This document shows, one piece after another, positions 41,968-51,420 of a stretch of 64,000 nt of DNA (its first letter is position 1; each line of letters starts with the position of its first letter). The stretch is from assembly GCA_963696075.1 (NCBI GenBank), contig CAVOJD010000010.1, positions 62,001-126,000 on the forward strand, written 5' to 3'. The position numbers were made by a program, and so were the translations under genes. The notes beneath the pieces were generated by a model. That model did not search any database. It was given only the letters and a program-made list of their open reading frames with translations, and was not told where the DNA came from. This DNA is from CAJQQK01 sp963696075 (GTDB lineage: Bacteria > Pseudomonadota > Alphaproteobacteria > Rhizobiales > Hyphomicrobiaceae).

Positions 41968-43341
41968 ATGAAGCAATTGCCCGCACAATCCCGAGATCTC
42001 TTTTCCGACGACAGCGAAAGCCGCTTGCGCCTGCAGACGATTGTCCGTCTCCGCTGGTTTGCCGTCGCGGGTCAGTTGATGGCCGTCATTATTGCCGGGT
42101 TCGGCTTCGGCTTCGATCTGCCGGTGAGCTACTGCCTGCTGCTGATTGCCCTGTCCGCCTGGCTCAACGTCTACCTCCGTCTCCGCTTGCCATCGAGCCA
42201 CCGCCTGAGCGAGACCAACGCCGCCTTGCTGCTGGCCTACGATATCGTCCAGCTTGCAGCGCTCATCTATCTGACCGGCGGCCTCTCCAATCCGTTCATC
42301 GTCCTCCTCGTTGCCCCGGTCACGGTCTCCGCGGCAACCCTGCCGCTCCGGTCGACCTTGGTGCTCGGCCTGCTTGCGATCTCGCTCGTTGGTTTGTTGA
42401 TCGAGGTCCACATGCCGCTGCCCTGGGATGAAACGCCCCGCCCGGTCCTGCCGGACGTCTACCGCCTCGGCCAGTTCGCAGCCCTCCTCGCAACGATGGT
42501 CTTTCTGGCCGCCTACGTTCGGCGCCTCGCAAGCGAAGCCCGCCAGATGTCCCAGGCCTTGAATGCGACCGAGATGATCCTGGCCCGCGAGCAGCGCCTC
42601 CATGCCCTCGATGGGCTCGCCGCCGCCGCCGCCCACGAACTGGGGACGCCCCTCGCCACCATCTCCCTGGTCGCCAAGGAGTTGAGCCGCGATCTGCCGG
42701 CCGAAAAAGCTGACAACAAGGACTTTGTCGACGACCTCAGGCTGCTCCAGACCCAGTCCGAACGCTGCCGTGACATCCTGCGAAAGCTCACCCAGGCACC
42801 GGCGGCGCGCGACCCGATGCATTCCCACATCACATTGCGTCAGCTCGTCGACGAGGCAGCGGCGCCCTATCGCGGCGGTCCGGTCACGGTCGAGATGAAG
42901 CGGCACGCTGCTGATGGTGCCGCCGCGCTGACGCCCGATGGCGGCGTCATTCCCGAGCCTGAAGGCGAACGCCAGCCGGGTATACTCTACGGCCTTGGCA
43001 ACCTGATCGAGAACGCCGTCGATTACGCCGAGCGCCGCGTGACTTTGACGCCCTCTTGGGACGAAACCAGCGTTACCGTTGCGATCACCGATGATGGGCC
43101 CGGGTTTTCTCCCGAGGTGTTGGATGAACTGGGCGAGCCCTACGTTCGTTCTCATTCCACGAAGAAAGTCATGCAGGGCGAGCGTTTGGGACTTGGCCTT
43201 GGCTTTTTCATCGCCAAGACCCTGCTTGAACGTTCCGGCGCCAGCGTCGAATACGAAAACCGCCAACCCCCGGCGACCGGAGCCATCGTCCGCGTCACCT
43301 GGCGGCGCGAGGATTTCGAGCAGGGCGCGGGCTCGATCTGA
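41968..43341 (+). CDS. regB: Redox-responsive sensor histidine kinase RegB/PrrB/ActS
   Basis: 457 residues. Six membrane helices between about 28 and 185. The quinone-binding loop GGLSNPF (104-110) is the RegB hallmark. H-box AAHELGTPLATI gives phospho-acceptor His223. The redox-active cysteine is Cys267 in QSERCRDIL. The ATPase domain follows (NLIENAVDYA, DDGPGFSPEVLDELGEPY, GLGLGFFIAKTLLERSGA). It senses ubiquinone redox state and phosphorylates RegA, encoded 200 nt downstream. It is divergent from the SCO-family gene. Confidence 0.96.
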   Translation: MKQLPAQSRDLFSDDSESRLRLQTIVRLRWFAVAGQLMAVIIAGFGFGFDLPVSYCLLLIALSAWLNVYLRLRLPSSHRLSETNAALLLAYDIVQLAALIYLTGGLSNPFIVLLVAPVTVSAATLPLRSTLVLGLLAISLVGLLIEVHMPLPWDETPRPVLPDVYRLGQFAALLATMVFLAAYVRRLASEARQMSQALNATEMILAREQRLHALDGLAAAAAHELGTPLATISLVAKELSRDLPAEKADNKDFVDDLRLLQTQSERCRDILRKLTQAPAARDPMHSHITLRQLVDEAAAPYRGGPVTVEMKRHAADGAAALTPDGGVIPEPEGERQPGILYGLGNLIENAVDYAERRVTLTPSWDETSVTVAITDDGPGFSPEVLDELGEPYVRSHSTKKVMQGERLGLGLGFFIAKTLLERSGASVEYENRQPPATGAIVRVTWRREDFEQGAGSI

Positions 43342-43545
43342 CGACGAGCCGGCGCCAACTGCGATGATGACGGATGGCCACTGCCGACCGAAGCGTGGTT
43401 TTCTGGGCGCTCGCAGGAGGTGTTGCCGGCCAATCGGCCAGCGAGCGTTCCGTTTTGATACGCGTGTTAGTGTTTTCGGGCAGTTTTTTCGACGTCCGCG
43501 CGTTGCGTGCTTGGGTCCGGCGCTTCGAGCGCATATATAAGGGCG

Positions 43546-44127
43546 ATGATGATGGAGAAGGTCGTGGAAGAAGATCTCACGTTCAACAAGGACGAGCTGC
43601 CCGAAGACGTGTCGCTTGTCATCGTTGATGACGACGCACCGTTCCTGCAGCGCCTCTCGCGGGCAATGGAGCAGCGCGGCTTCGATGTGCGCACCGCCAA
43701 TACGGTCGCAGACGGACTGCAGTTGATCCGCGAAGCGCCGCCCGCTTTCGCGGTCGTCGACATGCGCCTCGACGATGGTAACGGCCTGGATGTCATCGTC
43801 GAGCTGTCGCGCCTGCGCGCCAATTCGCGCGCCATCGTGCTCACGGGCTACGGCAACATCGCAACCGCGGTCTCCGCCGTGAAGCACGGCGCAGTCGACT
43901 ACCTCGCCAAGCCGGCCGATGCCGATGAGGTCACCGACAGCCTGCTTGCGCCCCCGAACGCCATGGCGCCGCCACCGGAAAACCCGATGTCGGCCGACCG
44001 CGTCCGCTGGGAGCACATTCAGCGCGTCTATGAGCTGTGCAACCGCAACGTTTCAGAGACCGCCCGCCGCCTGAACATGCACCGCCGCACATTGCAGCGC
44101 ATTCTCGCCAAGCGCGCACCCCGCTGA
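43546..44127 (+). CDS. regA: Redox response regulator RegA/PrrA/ActR
   Basis: 193 residues. Receiver domain VSLVIVDDDAPFLQRLSRAM with phospho-acceptor Asp72 in VVDMRLDDGNGLDV, the switch Thr in IVLTGYGNIATAV and Lys in YLAKPADADE. A Pro-rich linker PPNAMAPPPENPMSADR precedes the Fis-type helix-turn-helix NVSETARRLNMHRRTLQRILAKRAPR. This is the strongly conserved RegA layout. It controls respiration, carbon and nitrogen fixation genes in relatives. Three consecutive ATGs (43546, 43549, 43552) are possible starts. Confidence 0.96.
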   Translation: MMMEKVVEEDLTFNKDELPEDVSLVIVDDDAPFLQRLSRAMEQRGFDVRTANTVADGLQLIREAPPAFAVVDMRLDDGNGLDVIVELSRLRANSRAIVLTGYGNIATAVSAVKHGAVDYLAKPADADEVTDSLLAPPNAMAPPPENPMSADRVRWEHIQRVYELCNRNVSETARRLNMHRRTLQRILAKRAPR

Positions 44128-44176
44128 CGGCGGCGGGAGCCGAGAGGCCCCGCCGCCGTTGCCACCGTTTCCGTCC

Positions 44177-44692
44177 TCAAATCTCGAGGGCGGTGAACTC
44201 GGGATCAAGCGCGCCGTGCAGGCGTTGCGCCGCCGTTCGTGCCAACCGCAGCGTCACGGCCCGCCGCCGCGAGCCGGCAAGCCGCTCCTCCGGCGCCTCA
44301 CGCACGATTTCACCGCCATAGCGGTCAGCCAGGATGAGGCCGGTCCCCTGCGGCAGGATCTCAGTGGGAAAAGCCGGCTCGACCGCAAAAAGAAAGCGGT
44401 CGCAGAACTCGAGATAGTCGGGCCATTTCTGATCCGTCTCGAAATCGATCCGGCTCGACTTCACCTCGATGATCCAGATCTCACCCTTCGGCCCGAGCGC
44501 GGCAATGTCGGCGCGCCGCCAGTTGGCGAGCGTGAATTCAAGCACCGGCGTCATGCCGAGGCCGGCAAGCAGGCGCATCGTCCCGCGCGCGATGTCTGCG
44601 GCCGCTTCCGAGTGGCGCCCGTCGCGCATGGCGAAGGCATGATCCTCGGCCCCGGATAGCTGAGGCTGCGATGGCTTGGCCTTTGTCCTCAT
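44177..44692 (-). CDS. mmcB: MmcB family DNA repair protein
   Basis: 171 residues with the MmcB/DUF1052 core: SEAAADIARGTMRLLAGLGMTPVLEFTLANWRRADIAALGPKGEIWIIEVKSSRIDFETDQKWPDYLEFCDRF. The Asp, Glu and Lys of RADIAALG, WIIEVKSS fit a PD-(D/E)xK nuclease-like fold. In Caulobacter MmcB supports resistance to mitomycin C damage and belongs to a GcrA/CcrM-influenced repair set. Convergent with regA, a common Hyphomicrobiales arrangement. Confidence 0.92.
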   Translation of the reverse strand: MRTKAKPSQPQLSGAEDHAFAMRDGRHSEAAADIARGTMRLLAGLGMTPVLEFTLANWRRADIAALGPKGEIWIIEVKSSRIDFETDQKWPDYLEFCDRFLFAVEPAFPTEILPQGTGLILADRYGGEIVREAPEERLAGSRRRAVTLRLARTAAQRLHGALDPEFTALEI

Positions 44693-45010
44693 CGATCGGC
44701 CCTCATCAATCCGTTTGCCTTTTTTTCGACGATTGCATTTGCCTGTTCGACGCTGACCGGCCCGCGCCGCGAGCCTGCTGTTTCAAGCGCCGCGAGCTGG
44801 ATGTGTTTGTGTGCCGCGAGGTGGTTGCGCGTTGTGCCTCGATACAATTGGCTTATATCATGATGACGCTAAACGACGTGTCGCATCTGGGCAAACCTGC
44901 GCTGATCGGCTGTGGTGCAGACGGCGGTTTCTCAGCCGGGTTTGGTGACGCGCAACGCGCCGTCTTAACGAAATCGGGCAGGCCCGTCGCGCGCCCGAAA
45001 AAGGATGATC
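44693..45010. other. Intergenic region upstream of the Lon-like gene
   Basis: 318 bp between divergent genes. Overlapping frames show no conserved features or ribosome sites. It must contain the promoters of mmcB and of the Lon-like gene; none can be pinpointed. Confidence 0.5.
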
Positions 45011-47551
45011 ATGTTCTTCAAGCGAGCCAAAAACGCGGGCGATCAGCAACCGAACGCCGCAGCCGACAAGAACGCAAAGACTGGGCAGTCTGACACGGAA
45101 CATGATGCATCCTCAGCCATCGTGCATCCGCCGCTGTCGCCGGACGTGCTGCGCCGCACCGTCGATCCCGAAAGTCTGGGCTTCCAGAGTACGGCGGACC
45201 TCGCGCCGGTTTCTGGACTGATCGGCCAGGATCGCGCCCTGAAGGCGATCGACTTCGGCACCAGGATGTCGTCTCAGGACTTCAACATCTTCGTCCTGGG
45301 CCCCCCGGCCTCCGGCAAATCGACCGCCGTCCGGGCCTACCTCGAGCGCGCGGCCGACGCCCCCGCGAAGATCTCTGACTGGATCTACGTCAACAACTTC
45401 GAAGACGCCAACAAGCCCCACGCCGTCGCTTTGCCCTGCGGGCGCGCGCATCCCTTTTCAAAGGCGATGGTCGAACTGATCGACGAATTGCGCCAGACCC
45501 TTCCCGCGCTGTTCGAGGGTGATGAATACCAGGCGCGCCGCCGCCAGATCGACGAAGGTTTCCGCGCCGGCCAGGAAGAAGCCTTCGAAGCGTTGACGGA
45601 AAAGGCGCGCGAACAAAACATCGCCATCCTCCGCACCCCGACCGGCATCGGCATGGCGCCCATGCTCGATGGCAAGATCGTGAAGCCCGAGGTGTTTCAG
45701 GGTCTGCCTGAGCAGATGCGCAAGGACGTTGAAGCCAAGATCGAGGCGCTTCAAAAAGAACTCGCAGCCATCCTCGAGGACGTGCCGAAATCCGAGAAGG
45801 AACGCCGCAACCAGCTCCGCAGCCTGAACGAGGAGGTGGCCACGGTCGCGGTCACCGAAGCCTTGGACGATGTGCGCCGGGGTTTCGAGGACATTCCCGA
45901 AATCAAGACGTATCTCGACGCCGTCGGCCACGATCTCGTGCGCAACGTCGGCCTCTTCCTGATGTCGGAAGAAGACGACGCCCAGCCGGTCCAGCGCTCT
46001 GTTGATACAACCCGCGACCCGCGTTTCCGCCGCTACATGGTCAACATCATGGTTGGCCACGACGACCCCGAAGCGTGCCGCCGGCCAATCGTCGAGGAAC
46101 TGAACCCGACCTATGGCAATCTCATCGGGCGCATCGAGCACGTCGCCCACATGGGCTCTCTGGTCACCGACTTCCTGCTCATGAAGCCCGGCGCGCTGCA
46201 CCGCGCCAACGGCGGTTTCCTGCTGATCGACGCGCGTAAGATGCTTCTCTCGCCGTTCGCCTGGGAAGCCTTGAAGCGCGCGATCAAGGCCCAGGCCCTG
46301 CGCATCGAGCAGCCGACCGAGACAACCGGGTTCATGTCGACCCAGTCAATTGACCCCGAACAGATCCCGCTGGACGTCAAGGTCGTCCTCTTCGGCGACC
46401 GCATGCTGTATTACATGCTGGCCGCCAACGATCCTGATTTCTCCCGACTCTTCAAGGTCCAGGCGGACTTTGACGACTCCATCGAACGCACCGAGGAGAA
46501 CCATGGCGCCTATGCCCGCCTGATCGCCTCCATCGTTGCGCGCCATGACCTGCGCCACGTCGATGCGTCCGGTGTGGCCCGCCTCATCGAAGAAGGCTCC
46601 CGTCTCGCCGACGACAGCAGGAAGCTGTCGATCGAACTCGGCACCATCGCCGATCTCATTCGCGAGGCGGACTACTGGGCCGGCGACATGGGCCTCGATT
46701 TGATCACGCGCGACGTCGTCGAGCGCGCGATCGATGAGCGCGTCCAGCGCTCCGACCGCCTCCGCGACCGCGCCCAGGAAGGTATCGAGCGCGATATCGT
46801 CCTGATCGACACGACCGGCTCGGAAGTCGGCCAGATCAACGCACTGTCGGTTCTGCAACTTGGCGACTTCGCATTCGGCAAGCCGACCCGGATCACGGCC
46901 CGCGTCCGGATGGGTGGCGGCCGCGTGACCGACATCGAACGCGAGGTGAAGCTCGGCGGCCCGCTCCATTCGAAGGGCGTCATGATTTTGTGGGGCTACC
47001 TCGCCGGAAAGTTCGCCGAAGAGATTCCGCTCGCTCTGGCGGCCTCCCTCGTGTTTGAGCAGTCCTACGGCGGCGTTGACGGCGACAGCGCCTCATCGAC
47101 CGAACTCTACGCGCTCCTCTCCGCCCTTTCCGAGGTGCCGATCAGGCAGTCGCTGGCCGTGACCGGCTCGGTCAATCAGTTGGGCGAAGTCCAGGTCATC
47201 GGGGGCGTCAATGAGAAGATCGAAGGCTTCTTCGACATTTGTTCGTCGCGCGGCCTGACCGGAGAGCAGGGCGTCTTGATCCCTGAGGGCAACGTCCAGC
47301 ATTTGATGCTGCGCCCTGATATCGTCGCGGCTGTCCGCGAGGGCCGCTTCCACGTTTATTCGGTTGCCACCATCGATCAGGGCATCGAGATACTCACCGG
47401 CGTCGCCGCGGGCAGCAAGGGCCCGGATGGCCGGTTCGCAGAGGGTACGATTAACCGCTTGGTCGAGGATAAGCTGCACAGATTTGCAACCCGCGCGAAA
47501 GAATTCGCAAAGAGCAAGGACGACGAGGGCGACGACAAGGCGACGAGTTAA
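45011..47551 (+). CDS. Lon-like (LonB-type) ATP-dependent protease/AAA protein
   Basis: 846 residues. The AAA module has Walker A GPPASGKST (97-105). A long insertion (about 150-330) contains coiled-coil segments. The C-terminal Lon protease domain has catalytic Ser693 in GDSASSTELYALLSALS and Lys736 in NEKIEGFF, 43 residues apart exactly as in Lon. It lacks the LonA N-terminal substrate domain, so it belongs to the AAA_32/Lon-C group often annotated as ATP-dependent protease. ATG 45011 is preferred to ATG 45005, which lies directly on AAGG. A five-copy structured repeat array starts right after the stop. Confidence 0.93.
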   Translation: MFFKRAKNAGDQQPNAAADKNAKTGQSDTEHDASSAIVHPPLSPDVLRRTVDPESLGFQSTADLAPVSGLIGQDRALKAIDFGTRMSSQDFNIFVLGPPASGKSTAVRAYLERAADAPAKISDWIYVNNFEDANKPHAVALPCGRAHPFSKAMVELIDELRQTLPALFEGDEYQARRRQIDEGFRAGQEEAFEALTEKAREQNIAILRTPTGIGMAPMLDGKIVKPEVFQGLPEQMRKDVEAKIEALQKELAAILEDVPKSEKERRNQLRSLNEEVATVAVTEALDDVRRGFEDIPEIKTYLDAVGHDLVRNVGLFLMSEEDDAQPVQRSVDTTRDPRFRRYMVNIMVGHDDPEACRRPIVEELNPTYGNLIGRIEHVAHMGSLVTDFLLMKPGALHRANGGFLLIDARKMLLSPFAWEALKRAIKAQALRIEQPTETTGFMSTQSIDPEQIPLDVKVVLFGDRMLYYMLAANDPDFSRLFKVQADFDDSIERTEENHGAYARLIASIVARHDLRHVDASGVARLIEEGSRLADDSRKLSIELGTIADLIREADYWAGDMGLDLITRDVVERAIDERVQRSDRLRDRAQEGIERDIVLIDTTGSEVGQINALSVLQLGDFAFGKPTRITARVRMGGGRVTDIEREVKLGGPLHSKGVMILWGYLAGKFAEEIPLALAASLVFEQSYGGVDGDSASSTELYALLSALSEVPIRQSLAVTGSVNQLGEVQVIGGVNEKIEGFFDICSSRGLTGEQGVLIPEGNVQHLMLRPDIVAAVREGRFHVYSVATIDQGIEILTGVAAGSKGPDGRFAEGTINRLVEDKLHRFATRAKEFAKSKDDEGDDKATS

Positions 47552-47559
47552 GCCGCGCC

Positions 47560-48135
47560 CTGAGCGAAATAACACTTCGAGTTCGCACTCGCGAACTCGG
47601 GGAGCATGCGACCCGGGCTTAGGCCCGCCCCCGCGGAGGCGCAGCGCGATGCAATCGCGCGGTGCGCGCCGTGAGCGAATTAATCACTTCGAGTTCGCAC
47701 TCGCGAACTCGGGGAGCAAGGCGACCCGGGCCTTAGGCCCGCCCCCGCGGAGGCGCAGCGCGATGCAATCGCGCGGTGCGCGCCGTGAGCGAATTAATCA
47801 CTTCGAGTTCGCACTCGCGAACTCGGGGAGCAAGGCGACCCGGGCCCTAGGCCCGCCCCCGCGGAGGCGCAGCGCGATGCAATCGCGCGGTGCGCGCCGT
47901 GAGCGAATTAATCACTTCGAGTTCGCACTCGCGAACTCGGGGAGCACTGCGACCCGGGCCTTAGGCCCGCCCCGCGGAGGCGCAGCGCGATGCAATCGCG
48001 CGGTGCGCGCCGTGAGCGAATTAATCACTTCGAGTTCGCACTCGCGAACTCGGGGAGCAAGGCGACCCGGGCCTTAGGCCCGCCCCCGCGGAGGCGCAGC
48101 GCGATGCAATCGCGCGGTGCGCGCCGTGAGCGAAA
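47560..48135 (+). repeat. Array C: five tandem copies of the three-hairpin element
   Basis: Copies start at 47578, 47690, 47804, 47918 and 48031 (112-114 nt), preceded by a stray tail (TGAGCGAAAT, 47561-47570). Hairpin 1 CGAGTTCGC-ACTC-GCGAACTCG; hairpin 2 CGGGCC-TTA-GGCCCG (CTA loop in copy 3, one base missing in copy 1); hairpin 3 GCGCGAT-GCA-ATCGCGC; tail GTGAGCGAAT. The array fills the whole 594-nt gap between the Lon-like and UspA-like genes, so any promoter for the latter must lie in it or further upstream. Confidence 0.95.
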
Positions 48136-48145
48136 GAGACACATT

Positions 48146-49015
48146 ATGACGGCTCATGTCGCAGAATCTGATGAAGGCCGTGGCCGTGTAATCTTGCGGT
48201 TCTCGGCCTGGAAGCCAAGCGATGTGGCCATTCTGTCGGCGATGCGCGTGGCAGCCGCGTTTCATTCCGAAGTTGAGGTGCTGTTCGTCGAAGATCGAGA
48301 GCGCGTCAATTTCGCAGGCTTCTCCTTTGCGCGTGAATTGCCGGTCCGCGGCGGCAAGCCGCGCGCCGTGTCGCCGCGCGCAATCAGGGCCGAGTTCCGT
48401 CGCAATTTTGCCGATGCCCGCAAGCGCATCAGCGCGCTCGCCGAAAGTCTCGGCGAAGAACTCAAGGTCTATGAGAGCGTTGTGCGCGATGATCCGGTTC
48501 AGGCGCTGGTATCGGCCTGCGCGCGCCGGGGGCCGTGGAACGTGATTGCGCTCGCGGAAGCATTCACGTCCCCCGCACCCTATTCGCTTGATGAGCTGTT
48601 CGAGACGGTGACCGACGCGACCGGGATCATTATCGCGGGCCCCAAGGCGCGCATCTGTTCCGGCCCCGTCGTCCTGGCCATCGAGGATACCGGCCACCTG
48701 CACGGCATGTTGCGGGCGGGCGAGCGGATCGCGACCGCGCTGGAGACCGAAATCGTGGTCCTCCTGATTGCCGACGACTTCGACGCCCTGACCCACATGG
48801 AGGCGGAGGTCCGCCTGTCGCTTGGCGACAGCAAGGGGGTGACCCTGGCGCGCGCCCATGCGACGTACGGCGATCTCGGCGCCGTGGCGGAGGCGCTGCG
48901 CCGCCTCTCCGGCAGCTTCGCGATCGCGCAGTACGGCGGCGCCGTGGTCCCGCCACATCGCAGCCTCCGCCCTTTGATGATGTCGCTCGAGAGCCCGCTG
49001 CTATTGGTCAAGTAG
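48146..49015 (+). CDS. UspA-like tandem-domain protein, unknown
   Basis: 289 residues from ATG 48146. Two UspA-like halves: residues 12-165 (VILRFSAWKPSDVAILSAMRVAAAFHSEVEVLFVED ... ATGIIIAG) and 166-289 (GPVVLAIEDTGHLHGMLRAGERIATALETEIVVLLIADD ... SLESPLLLVK). A basic linker (SFARELPVRGGKPRAVSPRAIRAEFRRNF) in the first half is unusual. No clear ATP-binding G-2x-G-9x-G(S/T) motif, so perhaps a non-ATP-binding Usp. The frame runs on upstream into repeat array C, which is excluded. Convergent with ppk2. Confidence 0.7.
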   Translation: MTAHVAESDEGRGRVILRFSAWKPSDVAILSAMRVAAAFHSEVEVLFVEDRERVNFAGFSFARELPVRGGKPRAVSPRAIRAEFRRNFADARKRISALAESLGEELKVYESVVRDDPVQALVSACARRGPWNVIALAEAFTSPAPYSLDELFETVTDATGIIIAGPKARICSGPVVLAIEDTGHLHGMLRAGERIATALETEIVVLLIADDFDALTHMEAEVRLSLGDSKGVTLARAHATYGDLGAVAEALRRLSGSFAIAQYGGAVVPPHRSLRPLMMSLESPLLLVK

Positions 49016-49055
49016 GGTGCGCCGAGCATCGCGCACCCACCGCTGGCCGGCGATT

Positions 49056-49955
49056 TCAGGCGTTGTTGAGGCCGTCCGGCATCGACACGATCTTGGGGTC
49101 GATCTTGCCGATCCGCTTGCCGTCCTTGCCGACATAGTCGATCGCACTCAGGATGTGGCGCATCGTGTTGAGCCGCGCCCGGCGCTTGTCGTTGGCGCGC
49201 ACAAGGGTCCACGGGCACGTCGTTGTGTGCGTGAAGCGGAACATTTCGTCCCGCGCTTCCGTGTAGGCATCGAACTTGCCGAGCGACGCCGCGTCCATTG
49301 GTGAGAACTTCCAGCTTCTCAGCGGCGAATGGCGTCTTTCGTGAAAGCGCTTGAGCTGCGTCTCGCGCCCGATGGAGAGGAAGAACTTGAAAAAGTGGAT
49401 GCCGTCGCGGACCAACTGGGATTCAAACTGCGGCGCTTCGCGCAGGAAGCCTGCATGTTCATCCGCCGTGCAAAACCCCATGACGTGCTCGACGCCCGCT
49501 CGATTGTACCAGGAGCGGTCGAACAGCACGATCTCCCCGGACGTCGGCAGGTGCTGGACGTAGCGCTGGAAATACCATTCGCCGCGCTCGCGGTCGTTTG
49601 GTTTCGGCAGCGCAACGACGCGCGCATGACGCGGATTGAGGTGCTCCATGAAGCGCTTGATGCAGCCACCCTTGCCGGCGCTGTCGCGTCCTTCGAACAG
49701 CACAACGATGCGGCGCCCCGTCTGGAGCGTGTCGGCCTGCAGCTTGCCCAACTCGATCTGCAGCGCCTCGAGGTCCGCCTCGTAGTCGTCCCGGTCGAGC
49801 TTCTCGTCATAGGGAAAGTCGTCCGCCGTCAGGGCTGCGGCCTTGATCCATTTCGGCAGGTGTGGATCATCGAGGTTGAAGGCCTTGTCATGCGCTTGAG
49901 ACTTGTCGTCACTCTTGGCGTTGTCGTGCTTCTTCGTCAACAGCGTTTCCTCCAT
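49056..49955 (-). CDS. ppk2: Polyphosphate kinase 2
   Basis: A 299-residue P-loop kinase using polyphosphate to phosphorylate nucleoside diphosphates (class I PPK2 length and layout). Walker A EGRDSAGKGG (Gly89-Gly97), Walker B FDRSWYNR (Asp146), and lid/signature regions KPNDRERGEWYFQRYVQHLP, WKFSPMDAASLGKFDAYTEARDEMF and CPWTLVRANDKRRARLNTMRHIL. It is divergent from the phosphate-sensing phoR gene, with 240 bp between them, linking polyphosphate use to phosphate regulation. The highly charged N-terminal 30 residues are not conserved. Confidence 0.95.
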   Translation of the reverse strand: MEETLLTKKHDNAKSDDKSQAHDKAFNLDDPHLPKWIKAAALTADDFPYDEKLDRDDYEADLEALQIELGKLQADTLQTGRRIVVLFEGRDSAGKGGCIKRFMEHLNPRHARVVALPKPNDRERGEWYFQRYVQHLPTSGEIVLFDRSWYNRAGVEHVMGFCTADEHAGFLREAPQFESQLVRDGIHFFKFFLSIGRETQLKRFHERRHSPLRSWKFSPMDAASLGKFDAYTEARDEMFRFTHTTTCPWTLVRANDKRRARLNTMRHILSAIDYVGKDGKRIGKIDPKIVSMPDGLNNA

Positions 49956-50195
49956 CGACCGGTTCGTTCAATCAAGCGCAAGGCTATTGATACAATGGTT
50001 TGATATTCTCATTCGTACGTTCATCGGGGAACACGCTGGCACGAACATGCTCAGCACGCGTCCCACCGCTGAAATTGACCAGCTTCTACAAGCTAATCAA
50101 GTCGTTGAGGCGAAAACAATTTATTTTGCCCCACCGGCCGGCCCGATGGAACCATTATGCACCCGGGCTTTGGTCCCCGAACGAGAGGCTTGCGA

Positions 50196-51290
50196 ATGAA
50201 CGAAGCCCGCACCGATCCCAACTGGCGTGTGATCATCGACGCCATGGCCGATCCGGCACTCGTCGTCGACAGCGGCGGCATCGTGCTGCATTTCAATCCG
50301 CTCGTGATCGACATCTTCCCCCGCGCGCGCACAGGCGCATCGATCACATCTCTGAGCCGCGACCCGGGACTGCTCCGCGCGGTGCAGAACGCGCCTCAAA
50401 GTGACGGCCGCACCGTCGTTTCCCTGCATGACCGCGTCCCCGTCGAGCGCCGTTTTTCCGCAATTCTGACCGGGCTCGCGACCGAGGAGCGCCGCCCCGG
50501 CGAGCCGGCCCAGTTGATCGTCTTCCGCGATCTGACCGATCAGGAAAAACACGCCCAGTTGCGCGCCGATTTCGTCGCCAACGCCAGCCATGAACTGCGC
50601 ACGCCGCTCGCCTCGATGAAGGTGATGGTGGAAACGCTTCAGGGCGCGGCCCGAACCGATACGGCGGCCCGCGAACGCTTTCTGGCAATGCTGGCAACCC
50701 AGGCAGACCGCATGACCCGGCTGATCGATGATTTGATGTCGCTCAACCGCGTTGAAATGCGCGCGCATCTCTCCCCCCGCGACGCCATTGATATCACCGA
50801 GCTTCTGGATTTCGTCGTCCAGACCCTCGAACCGCTGGCCGAGAGCGCGGCAATAAAGCTTGAGCTGGAAAGGCCATCGCATCCCCTGAAGGTGCGCGGT
50901 GAGCGCGATGAGTTATCGCAGGTATTCCTCAATCTGGTCCAGAACGGCATAAGATATGGCCGCACGGGCGGCCGGGTGACGATTTCCTTCGAGGAGCGCG
51001 CCATCAACCCCACCCAGAAGATGGTCGCGGTCCGCGTCAAGGACACCGGTATCGGCATCTCCGACGAGCATATCCCCCGCCTGACGGAACGCTTCTACAG
51101 GGTCAGCGCCACGGCCAGCCGCGAGAAAGGCGGCACCGGCCTCGGCCTCGCGATCGTCAAGCATATCGTCAGCCGACATCGCGGCGAGCTTGCGATCGAA
51201 TCCAAGATCGGCAAGGGGTCGACTTTCACCGTTTCACTGCCCGCCGTGCTGCCCCCTGTGATCAATTCCGCGAAAATAAAAAATACATAA
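50196..51290 (+). CDS. phoR: Phosphate regulon sensor histidine kinase PhoR, apparently without membrane segments
   Basis: 364 residues. A PAS-like domain (DPNWRVIIDAMADPALVVDSGGIVLHFNP) begins within 10 residues of the start. His132 in NASHELRTPLASM is the phospho-acceptor. ATPase motifs: NLVQNGIRYG, VKDTGIGISDEHIPRLTERFYRV, GGTGLGLAIVKHIVSRHRG. The usual N-terminal membrane helices are absent, as in some alphaproteobacterial PhoR proteins; sensing would go through PstSCAB-PhoU. ATG 50196 has GAGAGG upstream. First gene of the phoR-pst-phoU-phoB cluster. Confidence 0.93.
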   Translation: MNEARTDPNWRVIIDAMADPALVVDSGGIVLHFNPLVIDIFPRARTGASITSLSRDPGLLRAVQNAPQSDGRTVVSLHDRVPVERRFSAILTGLATEERRPGEPAQLIVFRDLTDQEKHAQLRADFVANASHELRTPLASMKVMVETLQGAARTDTAARERFLAMLATQADRMTRLIDDLMSLNRVEMRAHLSPRDAIDITELLDFVVQTLEPLAESAAIKLELERPSHPLKVRGERDELSQVFLNLVQNGIRYGRTGGRVTISFEERAINPTQKMVAVRVKDTGIGISDEHIPRLTERFYRVSATASREKGGTGLGLAIVKHIVSRHRGELAIESKIGKGSTFTVSLPAVLPPVINSAKIKNT

Positions 51291-51420
51291 TAATATCAAT
51301 AACATAAACTGTCACAAAACGATCGCTCAGGTCCGCTACATCATGCCTGCGGCGCGACTGCCGCGTCTCGGGAGCTGTGGCAGCTTTCGGGGTTCACGTA
51401 GAGGATTAAGGGAGATTAGC

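Noticed and set aside
41917..44016. 699-codon - strand frame opposite regB/regA
   Set aside because: Antisense shadow; both regulators on the + strand are fully conserved.
47364..48077. Open frames running through repeat array C as periodic proteins
   Set aside because: Periodicity comes from the DNA repeat (114 nt is divisible by 3); no ribosome site, and the peptide repeats reflect the hairpins.
51319..51340. Full Pho box upstream of pstS
   Set aside because: CTGTCACAAAA is seen, but the second half-site does not match well; mentioned only as a possible half box.
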